DNA of 35,441 nt. It comes from IMCC26256 sp046081705. GTDB lineage: Bacteria > Actinomycetota > Acidimicrobiia > IMCC26256. The position numbers and the translations under genes are program-made. The stretch spans positions 1 through 35,441 of the forward strand of contig JBJTWK010000037.1 of the NCBI GenBank assembly GCA_046081705.1, written 5' to 3'. Shown in pieces: positions 1 through 7,083 of this stretch. The notes under the pieces were generated by a model, which searched no databases, was not told the origin of the DNA, and saw only the letters and a list, made by a program, of their open reading frames with translations. Each line of letters opens with the position of its first letter. Position 1 is the stretch's first letter.

Positions 1-422
1 CCCACGGCCACTGGGACCACATCCAGGCGGTGACCGCGGCCCGGGACGCCGGGATCGAGGTCGGGGTGGCCGCGGGCGACGCCACCATGCTCCCGGCCTA
101 CGACTTCGTCATCGACGACGAGGACGTCCTCGAGGTCGGGGCCTTACGGATCCGCAGCATCCACACGCCGGGCCACACGGCCGGCTCGACCTCGTTCCTC
201 CTCGAGGGCACCCCGCTGCTGTTCACCGGCGACACCCTCTTCACTGGTGGGCCGGGCAACACGAAGTTCGAGGGCTCCTCGTTCGACACGATCATCGAGT
301 CGATCGACCGACGCCTGCTCACCCTGCCGGCCGACACCCTCGTGCTCCCGGGCCACGGCCTCGACACCACGGTCGGCACCGAGCGGCCGCACCTCGACGA
401 ATGGGTCGCCCGGGGCTGGTGA
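1..422 (+). CDS. MBL-fold metallo-hydrolase (5' truncated by window edge)
   Basis: This is the C-terminal part of a metallo-beta-lactamase-fold hydrolase of the glyoxalase II / persulfide dioxygenase-like group. The reading frame is open from base 3 and opens directly into HGHWDH, the metal-binding HxHxDH motif, so the true start lies outside the window. Further fold motifs follow in order: HTPGHTAGS (metal-ligand His), FTGDTLF (bridging Asp) and LPGHG (last His). All the metal ligands expected in the visible part are present, so the enzyme is probably active on a thioester or similar ester. The substrate cannot be named from sequence. It ends 63 bases before sufC1 on the same strand, and the sufC1 promoter lies in that gap, so it need not belong to the suf unit. 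Confidence 0.85.
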   Translation, partial: HGHWDHIQAVTAARDAGIEVGVAAGDATMLPAYDFVIDDEDVLEVGALRIRSIHTPGHTAGSTSFLLEGTPLLFTGDTLFTGGPGNTKFEGSSFDTIIESIDRRLLTLPADTLVLPGHGLDTTVGTERPHLDEWVARGW

Positions 423-446
423 TCGGTCGGGCGGTCGGGCCGCTCC

Positions 447-478
447 GATTTCCACTACGGACGTAGTGGTAATACCAT
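447..478 (+). promoter_or_regulatory. Candidate suf operator and promoter upstream of sufC1
   Basis: A perfect inverted repeat, CCACTAC (452-458) and GTAGTGG (463-469), is separated by GGAC. It is followed by a -10-like TACCAT (473-478) placed 7 nt before the GTG of sufC1. The wider string beginning GATTTCCACTAC (447-458) recurs almost unchanged at 8524-8550 in front of sufB. Sharing between two suf promoters suggests a binding site for a common iron-sulfur or oxidative-stress regulator. No candidate regulator gene is present in the window. Confidence 0.65.
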
Positions 479-485
479 CCGAGAC

Positions 486-1244
486 GTGGCCGACGCCCTC
501 CTGCTCATCGACGACCTCCACGTGGAGGCCGATGGCGCCCCGATCCTGCGCGGCGTGACCCTCGAGGTCGGCACCGGCGAGGTGCACACCCTCATGGGCC
601 CCAACGGTTCCGGGAAGTCGACGCTGGCCAACGCCCTCCTCGCCAACCCCGCCTACACGGTCACCGGCGGGCGCATCGTGTTCCGGGGTGAGGACGTCAC
701 CGCCCTCTCGACCGACGAGCGCGCGGCCCGCGGGATGTTCCTCGGGTTCCAGCACCCCGAGGAGATCCCCGGGGTGAGCGTCCTGAACTTCCTGCGCCAG
801 GCCCTCGCCGTCCGCAAGGGCATCCCCGACCTCTCGGTGCTCGAGGTCCGGATGGACCTCATGGCCTGGACCGCCAGGCTCGGCATGGACGAGCGGTTCC
901 AGGAGCGGTACCTCAACGAGGGGTTCTCGGGCGGCGAGCGCAAGCGCAACGAGATCCTCCAGATGGCACTCATGCAGCCCGACCTCGCGATCCTCGACGA
1001 GACGGACTCGGGCCTCGACATCGACGCGCTGCGCGAGGTCGCGCACGGCATCGGGATCGTGCGGGAGTCGCGTCCCGATCTCGGGGTCCTGCTCATCACG
1101 CACTACCAGCGGATCCTCGAGCACCTCACCCCCGACCGCGTCCACGTCCTCGTCGACGGCCGGATCGTGGCCGAGGGTGGCGCCGACCTCGCCGCACGCG
1201 TCGAGCACGAGGGCTTCGACGCCTTCCGGGAAGCCGCGGCCTGA
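486..1244 (+). CDS. sufC: SufC1, Fe-S cluster assembly ABC-type ATPase
   Basis: This is the 252-aa SUF ATPase that binds SufB/SufD and powers cluster assembly in the cytoplasm. Visible motifs are Walker A GPNGSGKST (residues 38-46), a Q-loop in FQHPEEIPGVS, the signature FSGGERKRNE, Walker B LAILDETDSGLD and a switch His in ITHYQRIL. The KRNEILQM and SGLDIDAL stretches are typical of SufC and not of transport ATPases. The GTG start lies 7 nt after TACCAT, so the mRNA is probably leaderless. It is unusual that this copy heads a unit with sufS and sufU, while a second SufC (4659-5453) sits with sufB and sufD. Both copies look intact. This one is closer in wording to the E. coli protein. Confidence 0.95.
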   Translation: MADALLLIDDLHVEADGAPILRGVTLEVGTGEVHTLMGPNGSGKSTLANALLANPAYTVTGGRIVFRGEDVTALSTDERAARGMFLGFQHPEEIPGVSVLNFLRQALAVRKGIPDLSVLEVRMDLMAWTARLGMDERFQERYLNEGFSGGERKRNEILQMALMQPDLAILDETDSGLDIDALREVAHGIGIVRESRPDLGVLLITHYQRILEHLTPDRVHVLVDGRIVAEGGADLAARVEHEGFDAFREAAA

Positions 1245-1245
1245 G

Positions 1246-2478
1246 GTGACCCTCGACGTCGCGGGCCTGCGCGCCCAGTTCCCGCTGCTCGCCCGGCCGG
1301 TGCACGGCAAGCGACTCGTGTACCTCGATTCCGCCGCGACGGCGCAGAAGCCCCTCGCCGTCCTCGACGCGATGGACCGGTACTACCGCGAGACGAACGC
1401 CAACGTGCACCGCGGCGTCTACACCCTCGCCGAGGAGGCGACCGCGGCGTTCGAGGCCGGCCGGGCCCGCACCGCCCGGTTCATCGGCGCGACCGACCCG
1501 CACGAGCTGATCCTCACCCGCAACGCCACGGAGTCCATCAACCTCGTCGCCCGGACCTGGGGCGTGCGCAACCTCGGCGAGGGCGACGTCGTCGTGCTCA
1601 CCGAGATGGAGCACCACGCCAACATCGTGCCGTGGCAGATGCTCGCGGCCGAGCGGGGCATCGAGATCCGGTGGGTCCCGATCGACGGCGCGTACCGCCT
1701 CGACCTCTCCGACCTCGACGCCCTCCTCGACGGCGCCAAGCTCTTCGCCTTCACCGCGATGTCGAACGTGCTCGGCACGACCAACGACGTCGCCGCGCTG
1801 GCAGCCGCCGCGCGCCGCGCGGGAGCCGCCGTGCTCGTCGACGCCTGCCAGTCGGTCGCGCACGAACCCACCGACATCGCCGCGTGGGACGCCGACTTCG
1901 TCGCGTTCTCCGGCCACAAGATGGTGGGCCCGACCGGCATCGGTGGGCTGTGGGGCCGGCGCGGGATCCTCGAGGAGATGCCGCCGTTCCTCGGCGGGGG
2001 CGAGATGATCCGCGACGTCCGCAAGGAGGGCTTCACCACCAACGAGGTCCCGTGGAAGTTCGAGGCCGGTACCCCGGCGATCGCCGAGGCGATCGGCCTC
2101 GGCGCCGCGGTCGAGTGGCTCGAGGGCGTCGGCATGGCCGAGATCGCCGAACACGAGCGTCGACTCACCGAGTACACGCTGGGCGCGCTCGCCGACCGGT
2201 TCGGCGACGACATCACGATCTACGGGCCGGCGACCGCCGAGGGGCGGGGCAGCGCGATCTCGTTCCTGTTCCGCGACATCCACGCCCACGACATCTCGCA
2301 GGTGCTCGACGAGGACGCCGTGTGCGTCCGGGCCGGACACCACTGCGCGAAGCCGCTCATGCGGGTGCTCGGGGTGCCGGCCACCACGCGGGCCAGCCTC
2401 GCCATGTTCAACGACACCGACGACGTCGACGCCCTCGTGAGCGCGCTCGCGAAGGCACAGGCGTTCTTCGCCCTCTAG
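1246..2478 (+). CDS. sufS: SufS, group II cysteine desulfurase
   Basis: This PLP enzyme removes sulfur from cysteine as a persulfide for cluster assembly. The predicted protein is 410 aa, a normal SufS length. The PLP lysine is in FSGHKMVGPTG (Lys about 225). The persulfide-forming Cys is in VRAGHHCAKPL (Cys about 367), within the short active-site loop of group II desulfurases. The early TNANVHRGVYTLAEEAT stretch is also characteristic. The GTG at 1246 was chosen because it follows the sufC1 stop by one base (TGA-g-GTG), suggesting translational coupling. An in-frame GTG at 1177 would overlap sufC1 by 68 nt. The partner SufU is immediately downstream. Confidence 0.95.
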   Translation: MTLDVAGLRAQFPLLARPVHGKRLVYLDSAATAQKPLAVLDAMDRYYRETNANVHRGVYTLAEEATAAFEAGRARTARFIGATDPHELILTRNATESINLVARTWGVRNLGEGDVVVLTEMEHHANIVPWQMLAAERGIEIRWVPIDGAYRLDLSDLDALLDGAKLFAFTAMSNVLGTTNDVAALAAAARRAGAAVLVDACQSVAHEPTDIAAWDADFVAFSGHKMVGPTGIGGLWGRRGILEEMPPFLGGGEMIRDVRKEGFTTNEVPWKFEAGTPAIAEAIGLGAAVEWLEGVGMAEIAEHERRLTEYTLGALADRFGDDITIYGPATAEGRGSAISFLFRDIHAHDISQVLDEDAVCVRAGHHCAKPLMRVLGVPATTRASLAMFNDTDDVDALVSALAKAQAFFAL

Positions 2479-2488
2479 GATCCCCACC
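2476..2488 (+). promoter_or_regulatory. Possible internal leaderless promoter for sufU
   Basis: TAGGAT (2476-2481) overlaps the TAG stop of sufS and lies exactly 7 nt before the GTG of sufU. This is the same spacing seen at sufC1, sufB, ppk1 and others in this window. No convincing -35 was seen. It may allow sufU expression independent of sufC1 and sufS. Confidence 0.4.
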
Positions 2489-2971
2489 GTGCCCGGACTC
2501 GAAGACCTCTACCGCGAGATCATCCTCGACCACTACCGCGCCCCGCGGAACCGTGGCGAACTCCCCGCGCCGCCGGCCACCCGCGTCGAGGGCTTCAACC
2601 CCCTCTGCGGCGACGAGGTCGTGCTCTTCCTCGAGGTCGGCGCGGACGGCACCGTCACCGACGTGCGCACCGCGGGCCAGGGTTGCTCGATCTCGCAGGC
2701 GTCCACCTCGATGATGAGCGCCGCCATCAAGGGCAAGTCGGTCGACGAGTCCCGTCGCCTCATCCGGGCGTTCAAGGCGCTCATGTCGATCCACGAGTCC
2801 AAGCTCGAGGGCGGGGACGCCACGGCAGCCACCGAGGAGGCCCTCGAGGGGGTCCGCCTCGGCGACCTCGAGGCACTCCAGGGCGTCGTGAAGTTCCCTG
2901 TGCGCATCAAGTGCGCCACCCTGGCCTGGAACACGCTCCAGCAGGGTCTCGACGAGGCCACCGGCGCCTGA
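2489..2971 (+). CDS. sufU: SufU, zinc-dependent sulfurtransferase
   Basis: This 160-aa protein has the IscU fold and accepts persulfide sulfur from SufS for the SUF machinery of Gram-positive bacteria. Three conserved cysteines and an Asp match the SufU zinc site: Cys40 and Asp42 in NPLCGD, Cys66 in GQGCSIS and Cys142 in RIKCATLAW. The region between the second and third Cys is longer than in IscU, as expected for SufU, and the C-terminal HscA-binding motif of IscU is absent. It lies 10 bases after sufS. A hairpin-forming inverted repeat follows at 2987-3004. Confidence 0.95.
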   Translation: MPGLEDLYREIILDHYRAPRNRGELPAPPATRVEGFNPLCGDEVVLFLEVGADGTVTDVRTAGQGCSISQASTSMMSAAIKGKSVDESRRLIRAFKALMSIHESKLEGGDATAATEEALEGVRLGDLEALQGVVKFPVRIKCATLAWNTLQQGLDEATGA

Positions 2972-2986
2972 GCCCTTCGACCCGGA

Positions 2987-3004
2987 CGCACGGAGCACCG
3001 TGCG
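2987..3004 (+). terminator. Hairpin after sufU, candidate terminator
   Basis: CGCACGG (2987-2993) and CCGTGCG (2998-3004) form a perfect 7-bp stem with a 4-nt loop, 15 nt after the sufU stop. There is no T-tract, which is common for terminators in G+C-rich actinobacteria. The rest of the gap to 3161 shows no clear feature. Confidence 0.4.
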
Positions 3005-3161
3005 CACTGCGTGGTCATCGTGGTCATTGATGCCGTCGTGGTCGGTTCGCGGCGCTGGTGAAAAGGGTCACGGACACCTCGCGCGAGCGCGTAGCCTTCC
3101 CGACACGGGAATGTCACACCCCCGGGCTAGGTTGCGAAGGTCGTCCAACGAAGAGGAGCAC

Positions 3162-3338
3162 ATGGTGAACACCGAACTGGTGGAACTCATCGACGCCGGG
3201 CTCGAGCGCTTCGGCAGCCGCGACCTCATCTCGGGTGCGGAGGTCCTCGACTTCCTGCTCGACCTGCGACTCTCGGCCATCACCCCCGACCCGCTCGCCC
3301 AACTCCTCGAGGAGGAGTCCGAGCCGGCCATCGGCTGA
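3162..3338 (+). CDS. Small acidic protein of unknown function (58 aa)
   Basis: This 58-aa acidic, helix-rich protein starts MVNTELVEL and contains the hydrophobic stretch VLDFLLDLRLSAI. The family was not recognised. The start is strongly supported by a textbook ribosome-binding site, AAGAGGAG, 4 nt before the ATG. The frame shows third-position G/C bias, so it is likely real despite its size. It has no membrane segment or signal peptide. It sits between sufU and an L,D-transpeptidase gene on the same strand and is followed by a hairpin (3344-3366), so it is probably transcribed on its own. Its function cannot be inferred from context. Confidence 0.7.
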   Translation: MVNTELVELIDAGLERFGSRDLISGAEVLDFLLDLRLSAITPDPLAQLLEEESEPAIG

Positions 3339-3343
3339 TCCGC

Positions 3344-3366
3344 TCGGCGGCGCGAGGCGTCGCCGA
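3344..3366 (+). terminator. Hairpin after the 58-aa gene
   Basis: TCGGCGGCG (3344-3352) pairs with CGTCGCCGA (3358-3366), with one G-T wobble and a 5-nt loop, 5 nt after the stop codon. It has no T-tract. It is a plausible intrinsic terminator or mRNA 3'-end stabiliser. Confidence 0.4.
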
Positions 3367-3376
3367 TGACAACGGA

Positions 3377-4630
3377 GTGTCCGCCGGCGTCCGTCCGCGC
3401 GGTCGTGCCCCACCCCACAGGTCCCTGCGTGGAAGAATCCACGCCATCGACGACCTGACTCCCTCCCGCCCTCCCGCAGCCGGCGACGACCCGAGCCTCT
3501 CGCGCCGCGAGCGCCGGCTCGCCCGGGCGCGCGCACCCCGCCGCGGCCGACGTCGGCTCCTCACCGGGCTGGCGGTGGTCGCGATCGTGGGCCTCGTCGG
3601 TGGGACCGGGTGGGCGGTCGTCGCGTACTGGCCCTCGAGCGACGACGCGAACGCCGTCGACGCGCCGTCGAGCACGAGTCGGTCGACGACCACCACCACG
3701 ACCACGGTGCCGCCGAGCACCTCGACCACGATCCCCGCGCTCGTCCAGCCCGCGCCCGTCGTGCTCCCGCCCGTCCCCGGCGGCACGGTGTCGCAGGGTT
3801 CCACCGGGGCCGAGGTCGCCCTGTACCAGGAGCGCCTCGCAGCGCTGCACTTCGATCCGGGCACGCAGCGCGGCACGTTCTCCACCGACACCACCTACGC
3901 GGTGCACGCGCTGCAGAAGCTCATGGGCGTACCGGTGAGCGGCCGCCTCGGCGAGCCCGAGCGTGCCGCGCTCCAGAACTTCCAGTACCCGGCGCCACTG
4001 CACCCGACCGCGGAGCCCGACCGCACCGAGGTCGACATCACGAAGCAGGTCATGACGGTCTACGAGGGCCATCAGGTGCGCCTCATCACCACGATCTCCA
4101 CCGGATCGGGCGAGCGGTACTGCTACACGCCCTTCTACTCCACGACCCGGGTGTGCGAGAACGCACTGACCCCGCCCGGCCGGTACGCGTACACCTACTA
4201 CGTCGACGCGTGGCACCGCTCCCCGCTCGGCCAGCTGTACAAGCCCTTCTACTTCAACCGGGGCATCGCGGTGCACGGCTACCCGAGCGTGCCGGTGCGC
4301 CCCGCGTCGCACGGCTGCGTGCGGGTGCCGATGCGCGTCGCCGACTACTGGGAGACCCTCGTCGACAAGGGCGACCCGGTGTACGTCGACGGCACGCAGG
4401 CCGCCACGGTCCAGGCGCCGAACGTCGTGAACCCGAACCAGCCCGCACTCCCCGGCACGCGCACCGTCGGCGGTCCTCCGAACGTGGCATCCGGCACGCC
4501 GTCCACCACGGCGCCGCCCTCGATCGGCCCGGTCGATCCGACGCCCACGACCGTCGCCCCCACGACGACGACCGTTGCACCCACGACCACCACGGTCGCT
4601 CCGACCACCACGACCGCGCCCGTCGGTTGA
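3377..4630 (+). CDS. L,D-transpeptidase (YkuD) with peptidoglycan-binding domain
   Basis: This predicted membrane-anchored cell-wall enzyme forms 3-3 cross-links or attaches proteins to peptidoglycan. In order it has a basic N-terminus, one transmembrane anchor (about 58-80), a Thr/Ser-rich linker, a PG_binding_1 domain (about 135-195, QGSTGAEVALYQERL), a YkuD domain (about 215-345) and a Thr/Pro-rich tail with TVAPTTT repeats. The catalytic motif is ASHGCVRVP with the nucleophile Cys about 314, preceded by AVHGYPS. The start is uncertain. GTG 3377 gives 417 aa, but the first 23 residues look non-coding. An AAGAAT hexamer (3433-3438) lies 7 nt before an in-frame ATC at 3446, the spacing seen at leaderless starts here. 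A palindrome, GCGTGGA-AGAA-TCCACGC (3427-3444), overlaps it. Confidence 0.9.
   Translation: MSAGVRPRGRAPPHRSLRGRIHAIDDLTPSRPPAAGDDPSLSRRERRLARARAPRRGRRRLLTGLAVVAIVGLVGGTGWAVVAYWPSSDDANAVDAPSSTSRSTTTTTTTVPPSTSTTIPALVQPAPVVLPPVPGGTVSQGSTGAEVALYQERLAALHFDPGTQRGTFSTDTTYAVHALQKLMGVPVSGRLGEPERAALQNFQYPAPLHPTAEPDRTEVDITKQVMTVYEGHQVRLITTISTGSGERYCYTPFYSTTRVCENALTPPGRYAYTYYVDAWHRSPLGQLYKPFYFNRGIAVHGYPSVPVRPASHGCVRVPMRVADYWETLVDKGDPVYVDGTQAATVQAPNVVNPNQPALPGTRTVGGPPNVASGTPSTTAPPSIGPVDPTPTTVAPTTTTVAPTTTTVAPTTTTAPVG
4546..4620 (+). repeat. Thr/Pro-rich tandem codon repeat in transpeptidase tail
   Basis: The 3' end encodes TVAPTTT heptads repeated about three times, with small synonymous differences between copies. 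Such low-complexity tails are common in surface-exposed actinobacterial proteins. The repeat is prone to slippage, so its length may vary between strains. Confidence 0.7.
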
Positions 4631-4634
4631 TCGC

Positions 4635-4653
4635 TGCGGGCCGCCGGCCCGCA
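4635..4653. terminator. Bidirectional hairpin between convergent genes
   Basis: GCGGGCC (4636-4642) and GGCCCGC (4646-4652) form a perfect stem, extended by a T-A pair, with a 3-nt loop. It lies in the 28-nt gap between the transpeptidase stop and the sufC2 stop, where a shared terminator would be expected. There is no T-tract. Confidence 0.5.
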
Positions 4654-4658
4654 CCCCG

Positions 4659-5453
4659 CTAGAAGCCGGGATCGGCGAACGGATCGGGCGCGGCGTTCCG
4701 CACGGGCCCGGGGACCTCGATGCCGAGACGGTCCGCGATCGCGTCGTAGCCGCCGGCCTCGAGTTCGTCGGCGAGTTCGGGTCCGCCACTCGTCACGATG
4801 CGGCCGCCCATGAACACGTGGACGACGTCGGGCGTGAGCTCGGTGAGCAGGCGCGAGTAGTGCGTGATGGCGAGGACGCCGAGGCCGGTCTCGGTGGTCA
4901 TCGCCTTGACGCGGCGGGCGACGTCGCGCAGCGCGTCGACGTCGAGGCCGGAGTCGATCTCGTCAAGGACGGCGTACCCGGGGCGCAGCAGTGCGAGCTG
5001 CAGGGTCTCGGCCCGCTTCTGCTCGCCGCCGGAGAACTCGACGTTCACGCCCCGCGTGAGGAACTCGTCGCGCACCTCGAGGCGCGCGGCCTCAGCGGCG
5101 AGGGCCTCGTCGAGGCCGTCGGTGTCGGCGCCCCGGGCGCGCATCGATGCGCCGAGGAGGTCGGCGATGCGCACGCCCGGCACCTCGATCGGGTACTGCA
5201 TGGCGAGGAAGAGGCCGGCCGCGGCCCGCTGGGAGGTCTCGAGGCCGAGGATCTCCGTACCGTCGACGGTCACCGACCCGCCGGTCGCCGCGTAACCGTC
5301 CCGGCCCATGAGCACGTGCGAGAGCGTGGACTTGCCCGACCCGTTCGGGCCCATGAGCGCGTGCACCTCGCCCGGCGCGACCTCGAGGTCGACGCCCCGC
5401 AGGATCTCGGTGCCGGCGACGCCGCCCCGCAGGTCACGGATGATGAGGCTCAC
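4659..5453 (-). CDS. sufC: SufC2, Fe-S cluster assembly ABC-type ATPase
   Basis: This second SufC has 264 aa and is the last gene of the sufB-sufD-ferredoxin unit. Walker A GPNGSGKST is at residues 35-43. The Q-loop is in MQYPIEVPGV, the signature is FSGGEQKRAE, Walker B is AVLDEIDSGLD and the switch His is in ITHYSRLL. The wording resembles the usual actinobacterial SufC, and its position suggests it is the standing partner of SufB and SufD. A C-terminal extension ending DPFADPGF is not seen in SufC1. The GTG start overlaps the ferredoxin stop (GTGA), so translation is coupled. It shares about the same length and all ATPase motifs with SufC1 but clearly differs in sequence, so it is not a recent duplicate. 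Confidence 0.95.
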   Translation of the reverse strand: MSLIIRDLRGGVAGTEILRGVDLEVAPGEVHALMGPNGSGKSTLSHVLMGRDGYAATGGSVTVDGTEILGLETSQRAAAGLFLAMQYPIEVPGVRIADLLGASMRARGADTDGLDEALAAEAARLEVRDEFLTRGVNVEFSGGEQKRAETLQLALLRPGYAVLDEIDSGLDVDALRDVARRVKAMTTETGLGVLAITHYSRLLTELTPDVVHVFMGGRIVTSGGPELADELEAGGYDAIADRLGIEVPGPVRNAAPDPFADPGF

Positions 5454-5764
5454 GGGACCTCCACGATCACGTCGTCGCCGGCGATGCGCACGCCGTAGAC
5501 GGGCACCGGCCTGGTCGCCGGCAGCGACCGCGGCTCGCCCGTGGCGAGCGCGAAGGTCGCGCCGTGCTTCGGGCACTCGATCGCGCACGCGCCCGCGTCG
5601 ATCTCGCCCTCGGCGAGTGAGGCCTCGGCGTGCGAGCACCGGTCGCCGATGGCGTACCAGTCGTCGTCGATGCGCACGACCGCGACCCGGTGCCCGTCGG
5701 CGTCGACCCGACGCGCCCCGCGTGCGGGGAACCCGCTCACGCTCGCCACGCGCACCTCAGCCAC
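5450..5764 (-). CDS. Rieske-type [2Fe-2S] ferredoxin
   Basis: This 104-aa single-domain Rieske protein is of the kind found inside actinobacterial suf operons and as the ferredoxin subunit of ring dioxygenases. The cluster ligands are Cys43 and His45 (RCSHAEA) and Cys64 and His67 (ECPKHGA), a clean CxH...CxxH pair. It has no signal peptide, so it is cytoplasmic. The GTG start overlaps the last codons of sufD by 8 nt, and its stop overlaps sufC2. It probably carries electrons for Fe-S biogenesis or repair; its precise role in SUF is not established. The operon context makes a dioxygenase partner unlikely. Confidence 0.92.
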   Translation of the reverse strand: MAEVRVASVSGFPARGARRVDADGHRVAVVRIDDDWYAIGDRCSHAEASLAEGEIDAGACAIECPKHGATFALATGEPRSLPATRPVPVYGVRIAGDDVIVEVP

Positions 5765-7070
5765 GGCCGTCCCCCGCGTGGAGGTGGCCGAGCTTGTCGT
5801 GCACGGCGCGGCGCAGCGGACCGACGAGGGACGCCACGGGCAGCCGTTCGAAGACGTCCTCGAAGAACCCGAGCACGATGAGGCGCTCGGCCTCCTCGGG
5901 CGGCACGCCGCGGGTGGCGAGGTAGTACCGCTGGTCCTCGTCGATCGGCCCGACCGTCGAGGCGTGCGAGCACCGGACGTCGTCGGCCTCGATCTCGAGG
6001 TTCGGGATCGACTCGGCGCCCGCGCCCTCGGTGAGCACGAGGTTGCGGTTGCTCTGGGTCGCGGTGGACTTCTGAGCCTCCGGGTGCAGGTGTACGAGGC
6101 CCGAGTAGACCGAGCGAGCCCGATCCTCGACCGCGCCCTTGAAGAGGAGGTTCGAGTGCGTTCGGGGGGCGATGTGGTCCTGGAGCGTACGGAAGTCGAG
6201 CATCTGGTCGTGGTCGCCGTAGTAGACGGCCACCTGCTCGGACTCGGCACCGGTCCCCTCGAGGCGGGCCTCGCTGCGCAGACGCGCGTACGCACCACCG
6301 AGTGCGACCGCAGACGATCGCAGCGCGGCGTCACGGCCGAGGTGGGCCCGCTGCAGCGCGATGCTCCACGTGCGCGGGCCGTACTCCTGCACCGACTGGT
6401 ACCGCACGTTCGCGCCGTCGCGCACGACGAGTTCGACCACGGCGTCGACGAGGTGCTCGACGTCGGGCGAACCGAAGCGCTCGAGCACCGAGACCTGACT
6501 CGTCTCCTCAGCCACGACCAGCGTGTGCGGGAAGGAGGCGAGGCCGTCACCGTCGGACCAGTGGAGCACGACGATCGGGGCCTCCACCACGACCCCGCGC
6601 GGCACGTGGATGTACGCGCCACCGGCGAGGAAGGCGTCGTGGAGCGTGGTGAACGCATCGGGTGATGCGTCGGAGGTGGACCCGAGCGTGTCGGCGACGG
6701 TCGCATGATCGAGGGTGGCGAGCCCACCGACCACCACGCCGCGCTCGGCGAGCGCAGGGTCGAGTTCGTGGTGGACCACCCGGCCGTCGCGCACGACGAC
6801 GAGCCCGGCGCGGCTGCCGGCCTCGGCGGCCACCGGGCCACCGCCGGGCACCGCGTCGACCCCGGGCTGCCCCAACTCCTCGGCGGAGAGGGGCCGGAAG
6901 CGCCCGAGGTCGAGGTCGTCGATCCGGCTGTAGCGCCAGATCTCCTCCTCCGCGGTCGGCCACACCGCGTCGGCGAGCGCCTCGGCCGCGGCGACCCGTC
7001 GGTCACGGAGCCAGTCGGGGCCCCCGAGCGCGCGTGCGGCCTCGGGGGTGAACGGGTGCTGCATCGTCAT
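5757..7070 (-). CDS. sufD: SufD, Fe-S cluster assembly scaffold subunit
   Basis: This 437-aa SufBD-family protein forms the SufBC2D complex with SufB and SufC. The beta-helical core is recognisable from YIHVPRGVVVEAPIV through VRYQSVQEYGPRTW to ATQSNRNLVL. The conserved C-terminal block contains DVRCSHASTVGPID, RYYLATRG and LIVLGFFEDVF. The ATG at 7070 (MTMQHPF) is preferred; a second ATG in the same frame is at 7064. The start is 13 nt after the sufB stop, with no clear Shine-Dalgarno site, consistent with coupled translation. It is shorter than SufB and diverged, as normal for SufD. Confidence 0.95.
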   Translation of the reverse strand: MTMQHPFTPEAARALGGPDWLRDRRVAAAEALADAVWPTAEEEIWRYSRIDDLDLGRFRPLSAEELGQPGVDAVPGGGPVAAEAGSRAGLVVVRDGRVVHHELDPALAERGVVVGGLATLDHATVADTLGSTSDASPDAFTTLHDAFLAGGAYIHVPRGVVVEAPIVVLHWSDGDGLASFPHTLVVAEETSQVSVLERFGSPDVEHLVDAVVELVVRDGANVRYQSVQEYGPRTWSIALQRAHLGRDAALRSSAVALGGAYARLRSEARLEGTGAESEQVAVYYGDHDQMLDFRTLQDHIAPRTHSNLLFKGAVEDRARSVYSGLVHLHPEAQKSTATQSNRNLVLTEGAGAESIPNLEIEADDVRCSHASTVGPIDEDQRYYLATRGVPPEEAERLIVLGFFEDVFERLPVASLVGPLRRAVHDKLGHLHAGDGRG

Positions 7071-7083
7071 CGGTGGTACCCGG

